Of a DNA stretch of 64,000 bases, positions 56,609 through 64,000 are shown piece by piece; the first letter of the stretch is position 1; each line of letters starts with the position of its first letter. Source of the stretch: Termitomyces sp. T153 (Eukaryota; Basidiomycota; Agaricomycetes; Agaricales; Lyophyllaceae); NCBI GenBank assembly GCA_018296165.2, contig JACKQL020000038.1:434001-498000 (forward strand), written 5' to 3'. The notes below the pieces were generated by a model that was not told the DNA's origin, made no database searches, and worked only from the letters and a program-made list of their open reading frames with translations. Made by a program: the position numbers and the translations under genes.

Positions 56609-58473
56609 CTAGGCTTTGAGATTGGCATCATTGTCAGGCAACTCCTCCCATTCCCCCTCTTCCCAGTCCTCCTTACCAATGTTGTTCTGCTCCTGACAGT
56701 AGCTATGGTACCCTGCCAGAGTCACCAGTGTCCTTTTGGTGACAGAGAACCTCACTCTGGCCACCACCAACTCCTTCTTCACCTCATCTAACTCCCTCTA
56801 GAACTGCCTCTCTATTCCTGCTGCCCTCTTGTTGTAGTCCATTAGCAACAAGGCTGACATTAGTAGTGTTGGCCAGGCTAGGTCTTTGCCCAGCCACTCC
56901 AGCTTGTTGTTGCCAACCTGTTGCAGGAGCATGCTGCTCCAGGCCCCCTAGCAACATTGTTAGCAAATGAAAGTTAGCAAGCAAAGTTACTTACTTGTTA
57001 TCAGATGTTAGCCTCCTCTTTGCCCTTGTCTTCATCCTCATCCATGCCTACTGCTCCAGCCTCAAACTCCTTGCCCTTAACTTCCATGTTGCTAGCTGCT
57101 GGCTTGACCTCAGCAACCATTGCCAAGGGAGTTGTCTTCCTCATCTCCACATCCTCTGCCTCCTTCTCCCCCTCCTTGCTAGGGACAATCCATGGTCACT
57201 TAGTACTAATGACCAGCATAGAACTTGATGCTTGCTTACATGCCAAGAGCACATTGTTGTTGCTGTTGCTAGCATTGTCTCTGCTCTCCACCACCTCCTT
57301 GCTCTTCTCCTGTCACTTGCTCTTAGTGACCCTGCTGCCTCCAACCCTCAACCCATCCTGCAATGTTGGCAGGAGCAGGCTGGAATGCCTGACCTGGATA
57401 GGCAAGCCCTGCTTTGCCAACTCCTTCTGCTGCTCCACAAATGCCTGCATCTGTCAAATAGAAGAGGCCCTCACTGCGATCCTCTTGGCAAACTTTCCAC
57501 CAGTACTTCTTGATGACTTCATGCTATGCAAGCAGCTCTTTCTTGTGCTGTCACAACAGTAGCAAGGCTGGGCCCCTGTTGGGTACCAGCAGCTTTCTAG
57601 ATTATTCTCTGCCCAGCAGTTGTTGCACTGACAGTTGTTAGTGAAAAATGTAACAAAAGGCACCAAAAGACTTACCACTCCCTGTTGAGGCTTGAAGGCT
57701 TGTTGCCTCTCTAGTGACACAGTTGACTTCCTCTTTGCCTTCTCCAACACAATGCCAGCCCCCAACCCAGTATCCACCACTGTTGAGGCCTTTTACCAGC
57801 AAAGCAATGTTGCCAAGCACTTGTTGGAAAAGGTTTCTTCAATCTGTTCCTGCAGAAATATTAGCAAATATTGCCAAAGGTTAGCAAAAGTATGAAGACT
57901 TACTTCAAATTCTTCTTCTTCTTCTTCTTCTTGTTCTTGGGCCTTACCCTTCCCCTTCTCTTTGCTCCTTAGGGTTGTTGCTACTCTTAGCAATGTTGCC
58001 AACTCCTTAGCAATGCTGCCAGCTGCAATCTTGAGAGTCAAGGGGCCAGCCTCCCTAATGTCCCCATGATTCACTCTATGCTTGCCCCTATGGCCCTTGC
58101 TCTGCTCCTCCTCCCTTGCCACTGCTAATGCACCTAGCAGGTGCTGGAAGAAGAATTGGTCCTCCAAAGACAAGTCTCAAAAAGCTAATATTACTTTAGT
58201 GGTATTGCTAGCACTAGCAACTGCTGGGGCACTTACCATTATTCCCACCATCAGATCTTCCAGCAAAAACTCCAATGAGGGATTGACAGGAGCCTAGTGA
58301 AGTTGTTAAAGTTGTCTGAACCATTGAAGCCAGGTCTCAAACATAACAATGACTGCCAAGCAAGGATCCTTTGCCAACAAAGCATGAGCTACAGAAAGCA
58401 GGCAGTCTACCTGATTGAGGAAAGCATGGGCCATAGTGATCTTCTCAAACTGAGAGGCAAGTTTGGATGACAT
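56609..58473 (-). pseudogene. Antisense six-cysteine, coiled-coil gene of X element, copy 2
   Basis: Same gene as at 38158-40171. The ATG at 58473 is 175 bp from the 3' LTR (MSSKLASQFEKITMAHAFLNQ). Then follow QFFFQHLLGALAVA, a Lys/Glu-rich linker with a run of six or more Glu (57909-57930), and an intron (GTAAGTCTTC...TTTCTGCAG, about 57903-57853). Next are EQIEETFSNKCLATLLCW and a second intron ending AACTGTCAG directly before the motif CNNCWAENNLESCWYP, GAQPCYCCDSTRKSC (C-x2-C-x8-C-x8-C-x2-C-x6-C, about 57625-57530). An EVVESRDN-type acidic linker and the C-terminal coiled coil (ELDEVKKELVVARVRFSVTK) end at the stop 56609. Relative to copy 1 an internal segment after FETWLQWF is missing. 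Stops are mostly C-to-T. Confidence 0.75.
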
Positions 58474-59141
58474 GGCAATAAGATTGAGATTGGAGGAGAG
58501 ATAAGATGAAAGAAGGGAGTGTTGACAAAGTCCAAGCAAAATTGCTAGCTGCTTTTATTCTCATTAATCTAGGTGCATGGACCAAGCAAGTGATCACAAG
58601 ACTTTGGGGTTGACTGAGGGTAGTCAAGATTTCAGCATAGGGGAGGATGATAGGACCCATTTGTCACTGAGCATCATTTTTGGCAATTTTGGACTGAGCA
58701 GCAGCTAAGTATTTTGACATAGCACAAGTTATGACACTTAGCATGTGAGGCCTAGCCCCAAGGTCTGGAACAATGTAGCCTTTGCACAGGATTTTAGTGA
58801 CCATGCGACTTGTCAATCACAAGGAACATCATATGGAGTCTGGACTTTGGGTCTAGAATAACAAGGCTGAGACCATTCTTAGCAATGATTGCTAGCAACT
58901 CCTTGCTGACAACATGGCTTTCTCCCACCATATATGGACATATTGCCAGTCATGTGATTTCTTACTTATCATTTTTCTTGTTGAGCTTACAAACATACTT
59001 GAACAGTGTCTACACTTCAGACTTCACTTATTTTTTTACTTGGTTACAGATTGATACTTCATATGTATCATAAACACTTTGGCAGATGCTTTTGCTAGTG
59101 TCAACTATTTGTTTCATTTCCCATACTATAACTTCAAACAG

Positions 59142-59149
59142 TATAAATA
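59142..59149 (+). promoter_or_regulatory. TATA box, X LTR copy 2
   Basis: TATAAATA followed by CTGCCTGTA at the family position. Confidence 0.6.
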
Positions 59150-59164
59150 CTGCCTGTATGTAGA

Positions 59165-59236
59165 CACTTCATCATCAAACCTTACCCTCATCAAATACTA
59201 CACTTCATCATCAAACCTTACCCTCATCAAATACTA
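59165..59236. repeat. 36-bp perfect tandem duplication
   Basis: Two identical 36-bp units beginning CACTTCATCATCAAACC (59165 and 59201), just downstream of the LTR TATA box. It is absent from the other X LTRs, and the identity of the units suggests a recent slip. Confidence 0.92.
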
Positions 59237-59719
59237 CTTCTATTGAATCTCTCTATCTCTAAGCTTACCAGCTTGAGATTTCAGTTTGGCTCTATTGCTC
59301 ACTCCCTCCATCGACAGAGACTCAGCAACCAGTCTTGCTGACCTCATCTTCAACTTTGTGTAGCACCAATTGTAGGTGTCCTTAGCATTATTTCAAGTTA
59401 GCAATGCTAGCAATTATAGCTCATAACTAGTTTGTGTTTGTCCTCCTTTCAGTCCTTTTATTGTCACTGCCCTCTTTCTCTACCCAACTCCTCTTCCACC
59501 CTCTAAGTTCACTTTACTGCAGCAACACTTTTGTCTTTATATGTTTTCTTTCTCTCTTTCTCTAGTGACTTCTTATTACCACCAAGTGACCTAGGCTAGC
59601 ACTAGCAACTCTTCCCACTTCACCCTTCACACTCCCATTTGCTCTCAATCTCTGGGACAGTTACTGACTTGCCCTTTACTATTGCCTTCCTACTGCCAGC
59701 TACCCTATCTAGTGACTTG

Positions 59720-59894
59720 TCCTGGGAACCATGGGAGAATGTGCATGCTCCCAAACTCATTAAGGAGTTCTACCAGAAGCATCCAGACACTCTGCATGCC
59801 ATACAAGGAATCTACCCTATCTTGTCAGTGGACTGAGCAATCAGGGACTTCTGTTATCCCATGCATTGGCATGCCACATGCTAGAGGGGGGTAA
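59720..59894 (+). pseudogene. Family Z chromodomain C-terminus and polypurine tract, copy 5
   Basis: It reads SWEPWENVHAPKLIKEFYQK and GIYPILSVD, matching the end of the chromodomain in copy 3 at 12433-12600, then a stop. The polypurine tract CTAGAGGGGGGTAA occupies 59881-59894. Everything upstream of the chromodomain is lost at the junction with the X LTR. Confidence 0.85.
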
Positions 59895-60263
59895 TGTCAG
59901 GGGACTTCCATTTCTAACCTCCACAACTTGTTCCAGCACCTCTGCAGCTTGTTCAATGTCTCTGGGGCTCATTCTAGAACCCCAGAGATCTCCAGAGAAC
60001 TGCAGAATTCTCCATATTACCTTGGCAATCATTGCCCTAGGGTTAGGAGCAGCTCCAGTCTTCTGTACAGTAGTTCCCATGCCTCCACCATCTGCTAATG
60101 CACTGTACTGAACAGCAGGGATCCTTAGACTTGTTCTCTTTGGATTCCCCTCTGCTAGGTGATTAGTTACTGATTGTATTGCCATCTACTGCACTAATAT
60201 ACTTCAGATTCCCCTCTGCTAGTTGCATGACTATGATCCACTGCTCTGGAGGTTGCCCTTACA
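59895..60263 (+). repeat. Family Z 3' LTR, copy 5 (369 bp)
   Basis: TGTCAGGGGACTTCC to GGTTGCCCTTACA, exact family length. It follows a polypurine tract, so it is the 3' LTR. The right flank (AGAAG) begins the VID27-like sequence, meaning this Z element inserted into that gene. Confidence 0.92.
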
Positions 60264-61540
60264 AGAAGATCATACATTGACACCTTCCCTAACAGAAAAG
60301 GCAACTGACCCATCCACAGAATCTCTTATCTCCTGTGAGGCCAAGCTTGATTTGTGGGATACAAAAACTGACCAGTTTGATAATGAGGAAATGGTAAAGG
60401 CCAGCATCATGAGACCTAAAAACATGTCTTTTCAGTACTGGCTCACTGCAGAGAATGATGTGGGACTTCTGTTAGCACATCAAATCACATAGGACATGAA
60501 TCAACATTTCTTGTACAAAATGTTATCACTTACTTAGAATTATCAAGGCAATGATGGTTCCCAGTCAAGTTGGCTTTTTTGTTTCAGTGAAGAGCATTTG
60601 GCAGTTTTTCTGCAGAAATTTACCAAATGCCTGTGGTAAACTCTTCACCATTTGTCATGGACCAAGCTGAAGGTATGCAGCTTCCATTGTTCACTCTTCT
60701 TCATGCATCTCACTTCATTGAGGCCAATGAACAAATTTATGCTGTCACTGCTAATGAAGATGTCAAGATGCACAATGCCAAAAACAATGAAGACAATTAG
60801 ATCCCAATGAAGGTTTGTACCAGCTAAATCAAATGGGTCCTTGCTATTTAGCTCTCTCTACAGAGGCAAGCAATGAGGAAGAAGACTCTAGTGAAGACCA
60901 AGGCACTTCAAACAAGATTTTGGGTTTGGATTGTAACTCCCAACTGACCATCAGTTATAAAGAAGATCATTCATATGTTGTTCATGGAAACAATATCAGC
61001 AACTACCAAGACTTACCTGATCTTGATTGACACACTGATTGGTGAAGGCCGCTACCAGGGTTCTCTCAGTTTTGATTGGAGTTTTCCTACTACCACAAAA
61101 CCTATGCCTTGTTGCCTGCAGCTTTGAAATAAGCATGTTGCTCACATGAGAAGAAGCATCTCTTTCACTCCTGCCAAGTAAGTGTCACTTTGTTATAAAC
61201 CTTACATACTCAAAGCCTTCTAGGCTTAGCCAAGGCCCTGGGAAAGAGGAATATGCCATTGTCACTTCCAGTGGTCAGTTTTCCATTGCCTGGGACTTCA
61301 AGAAAGTCAAGAAAGGATATCTTGATCAGTACAAGATCAAGAAGTATGAGGATCATGTTAGATAATTTCAAGTTTGGTGACAACAAAGAAATTGTGAGTA
61401 TACAAACTTCACAGTATACTTCTATATGACCTTCTTCTTGATAGATTGTCACTCTTGACAATGATGTTCTAGCTCTCAACAACAAGAATCTAGAGAAGCC
61501 CAACCATTAGTCATTTGCTCCCAAGAGAAGCTTCAGGAGC
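60264..61540 (+). pseudogene. VID27-like pseudogene fragment (vacuolar import and degradation family)
   Basis: Several blocks in changing frames follow the order of fungal VID27 proteins. First AKLDLWDTKTDQF and MRPKNMSFQYWLTAENDVGL, then MNQHFLYKMLSLT, SSWLFCFSEEHLAVFLQKF (60360-60640). Then an acidic run (NEEEDSSEDQG) and NSQLTISYKEDHSYVVHGNN (60865-61000), the start of the C-terminal beta-propeller. Then the far C-terminus EYAIVTSSGQFSIAWDFKKV, KGYLDQYKIKKYEDHVR and FGDNKE, LDNDVLALNNKNL (61240-61500). The middle of the propeller (about 300 residues in the family) is deleted and the N-terminus is lost at the Z LTR. A GT-AG-like interval (GTGAGTATAC...TTGATAG) sits at about 61394-61444. Identification is from remembered family features. 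Confidence 0.65.
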
Positions 61541-62249
61541 AGTGTTGAACATTGTCAACACCCCTTATTAAGGATTCAGATGATCTAGCCTTAATGATAT
61601 TGTCTCCCTTCTCTTCATCAGTTATAACAGTAGATATCAATTACTGTATTGTGTTGTAGTGCTGGATAACTATTTATATCAATGGCACTTGAGAATTGTG
61701 GGTCAAACAGGTTGGTTGGTTAGATTCATGGACCTTGATTGTAGTTACTCACTCCCTGTGGATTGCTGGAATGGCAGGATAAGCTCCCAGGGAAGAACAA
61801 CCCAATTAAAGATACCTTAATAGACTTACTGGAATGTGGAACATTAATACAATTGGCTGCTGACAGTTCCTGCTGCTTGCCTTGTTGGCAACAACTCCTG
61901 AATCATTTACATTCATACAGAGGAACAGAGGTTTGCTTGTGAGAGAAAAATTGCTCCCTTAGAAGGCAAAGAAGGATTTTAATATACCATCTATTAATAA
62001 TAACACCTTGATACATATGTCAAAGTTCAATTTAGTCAAGTCTTTCTTTTACTATTACTACAGTAATTTTGTCAATGCATGCAACAACAGTTCTGTTTAT
62101 CAATAGGCCTGTGAATCTTGTAAATTGTTATGCACCAGCAAAAACAAATCTGCATCTAGAATATCAAATAGAAAAAAGTCCCAGTTCACCAAGCCACAAC
62201 TCATGTCTGGCACCATAACCACCCTACAGATAATGGCATGGATAGAGAT
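61541..62249. other. Unassigned AT-rich sequence
   Basis: No convincing gene. Short plus-strand frames, including the N-terminal part of one at 62125-62505, show no motif I recognise. CpG is low. It lies between the VID27-like fragment and the transposase remnant and may be part of either. Confidence 0.35.
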
Positions 62250-64000
62250 AAATTCACTATCCTTACATTTGTTTTCTCAGAAGTGGAGTAAGCCTAGGTC
62301 AACACCCTTCTGCTGCTGGTTTGAATTCCAAAAGACCAAAGAAATGGTTGTATCAATGCTAAAGAATAGACCTGACTGCCAACAGTGCATGAAAAAACCT
62401 GAACAAGATGTGCAATATAAGGCTTGTCTTGAGCATTTACAAGCACACAGTCATAGTGTGGATGACCAAAGAACTTGGGGTTACACCATATGTAATCCAT
62501 CTTGAGTCACCAGTCAGATATACAGGTGTACTGGACTTTCAGAAGGCAATATTCTGTTATCTAATAGATATTGTATTAGGTACAGCATTACAATTTGAAT
62601 TATCCACATTGACTCACCTTATTTTTGTCAGTTCAACTCACAGCTTTGCCACCAGGGAGAGGAATACCATAGAGGGGAAAGAATCTGGTCAAAAACTTTC
62701 CCAATTTGATTCAAAATTGCTCAAAAGCTTCATCATTCTTGTGGTTCTCTATATTTTGTGACAGCATAATAGATGGCATTTGCAATCCTAGCATGCAAAA
62801 CTGATTGTAAATGCTAGAATTGGATTTTCAGGGTCTGGTAGTAATGATTCTTCATAGGCATCCAAAGCATCAATATTGGATTGAATAAGACCAGATATCA
62901 AGAGATACTGTTCAGCATCTAATATCTATTGTATACAGGACACCATGAATTTTTGCAAGCACAATTAAGAAAGGTTTGATTGGCATACCTGTTTTGAAAA
63001 ATCCTTAAAATTTGAACAGCAAAGATATGAATATTTGATTGGGCCATGCATCTTCTCATTTGGCTTAGTGCTGTAGTTTTGAGAAACACCTTTTCTGATT
63101 ATGTTGCTGAACAAATGCTTACACAGATGTAACTTGATAAGATTCCATGATTTGGCATTTGGTGTAAGTTCTGTATCATCAGTTACTCCAGACCTGTCTT
63201 CATCAATATCATCAGGTGTGATATCAGTGTTGAGTTCATTGCTTGTACCATGAGTTTGCTCAATGTACTCCTTGATATATCACATTCAATCTTTCCCTTG
63301 TGATGCTCTGTTCAATAGAAAGGACTTACCATTATCAATGGTGTGAATACTTCTTTTTAACTCCTTCTTGCCTGCTGATATTGTTTGGTTCATGTGAAGG
63401 TGAAAGCCAGCATATATTCGATGTAATATTCATAACTGAGTTGAAATGATTGAGCCCTTGCCATCATGGCATATGATGAAAACCAGAGGTCAATTTAAAA
63501 TGTAGAATAATAAAATGAAGATCAATCACACCAAGAATCAACATGAGCAATATCAGTGTGAGAGGTAATGAAAGATTTGAAAACCTTGAAGAAATGATCC
63601 TCCCATAACCCATTGTCATCAAAATGAAGAACATCATAGGACAGAGCATGATGGAGATCTCCATATTTGATGGACCACATTGCATTCTGTACAAAATAAA
63701 TCAATTGGTGTGCTGATCAGAAAACAAAGTAACAACATACCTTGACAGGACAGAGACCTTGTTCCTTGAAGGCTTCTTTGATGGCTGCAGCAGTATGCAG
63801 GGAAATGGACTCCATGTATAGTTTTTCAGACCTTGATTGGGCCCATAAAGAATATTCTACTGATAAATCCCACATCTGTTCCTGTAGAACCAGGCAAATC
63901 AGGCATGGATATCCCTCAAAGGCCATAAATATGAGACATCACAGACCTAAAATTATATTAGGGCATAAAGCTGCAGAAGGTTGAGGCAACAGAATTTAAA
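62250..64000 (-). pseudogene. Plavaka/CACTA-like transposase remnant, continues past window
   Basis: Minus strand, N to C. GYPCLICLVLQEQMWDLS resembles the CPICLVP cluster of these fungal proteins, and SEKLYMESISLHTAAAIKEA (63741-63926) follows. A 54-nt GT-AG intron (63687-63740) is followed by NAMWSIKYGDLHHALSYDVL and HFDDNGLWEDHFFKVFKSF, then WQGLNHFNSVMNIT near 63440. A degraded middle is followed by MDYIWCNPKFFGHPHYDCVL and VLVNAQDKPYIAHLVQVFSC (62294-62500). This order is familiar from Plavaka-type transposases and their relatives, abundant in Agaricomycetes. Many stops are present. The assignment to Plavaka rather than a related KDZ-associated family is uncertain. Confidence 0.6.

Larger units (their letters stand above)
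49927..59717 (+). mobile_element. Family X Ty3/Gypsy element, copy 2 (5' LTR missing)
   Basis: Plus-strand gag, protease, RT, RNase H, integrase and pol tail (49927-56024). Then come a palindrome pair, an antisense gene (56609-58473) and the 3' LTR (58648-59717, last about 70 bp missing). The left end joins a family Y integrase at about 49926 inside gag, so the 5' LTR is lost. A solo Z-related LTR sits in integrase at 55124-55564. The protein blocks match a Ty3/Gypsy lineage common in Polyporales and other Agaricomycetes. Confidence 0.85.
58648..59717 (+). repeat. Family X 3' LTR, copy 2 (3' end truncated)
   Basis: It starts TGATAGGACCC after the purine stretch ATAGGGGAGGA. It matches the other X LTRs up to CTATCTAGTGACT at 59717, then switches to family Z chromodomain sequence, losing the last about 70 bp. 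The TATA box is at 59142-59149. A private 36-bp tandem duplication occupies 59165-59236. Confidence 0.87.

Noticed and set aside
1..64000. tRNA, rRNA or bacterial-type operon features
   Set aside because: I saw no cloverleaf with conserved T-loop, no rRNA blocks and no ribosome-binding sites; the gene structure is fungal.

Overview
The window looks like a transposon-packed, heterochromatin-like stretch of a filamentous basidiomycete genome, most likely Agaricomycete. The evidence is the set of element families (chromodomain Ty3/Gypsy, other fungal Ty3/Gypsy lineages, Ty1/Copia, a DIRS-type tyrosine-recombinase retroelement, a Plavaka/CACTA-like transposase relative), the short 46-57 nt GT-AG introns, and a remnant resembling the fungal protein VID27. 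Almost nothing is intact. Most of the DNA is nearly free of CpG and the coding lesions are mainly C-to-T/G-to-A, as expected of old, CpG-methylated repeats. I use working labels for the LTR families: Z (369-bp LTR, chromodomain pol), W (about 1.13-kb LTR), X (about 1.0-1.16-kb LTR) and Y (no LTR identified). All percentages and CpG statements are by-eye comparisons.

Layout. 1-5570: family Z element on the minus strand, cut by the window edge. 5581-7601: second Z element (gag, start of protease, 5' LTR), interrupted by the first. 7602-8080: X LTR fragment. 8081-12053: decayed Copia element (minus). 12054-15215: third Z element (3' LTR, chromodomain, integrase, RNase H, RT). 15216-16507: W LTR pieces. 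16508-19943 and 28269-28600: one family Y gag/protease region split by a complete 8.3-kb W element (19949-28263, 5-bp target duplication CTCCA), which itself contains a solo W LTR (24298-25462, duplication GGTCT). 28633-30170: AT-rich spacer and a tandem repeat. 30170-33015: a CpG-rich island holding the only host-like gene. 33090-37020: DIRS-type element. 37720-41333: 3' part of an X element. 41334-44115: 5' part of a fourth Z element. 44775-49926: second family Y element, with a solo X LTR in its gag. 49927-59717: nearly full internal region and 3' LTR of an X element, with a solo Z-related LTR in its integrase. 59720-60263: 3' end of a fifth Z element, next to a VID27-like pseudogene (60264-61540). 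62250-64000: Plavaka-like transposase remnant.

The most interesting feature is architectural. Two different LTR families (W once, X twice) carry an extra spliced gene on the strand opposite to the element. In each case its start codon lies about 170-220 bp inside the 3' LTR and it is read away from that LTR. The encoded proteins are unalike overall, but each has a six-cysteine signature resembling a fungal Zn2Cys6 cluster. In family X the two copies share introns, cysteine motif and spacing, and a pair of CCCCTTAAGGGG palindromes sits where the sense pol and the antisense gene converge.

Second, the same catalytic glutamate codon of the integrase has become lysine in three elements from two families, each time at a position where the ancestral codon would have completed a CpG. 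Third, the two LTRs of the W element are about 99% identical downstream of the TATA box but only about 90% identical upstream of it.
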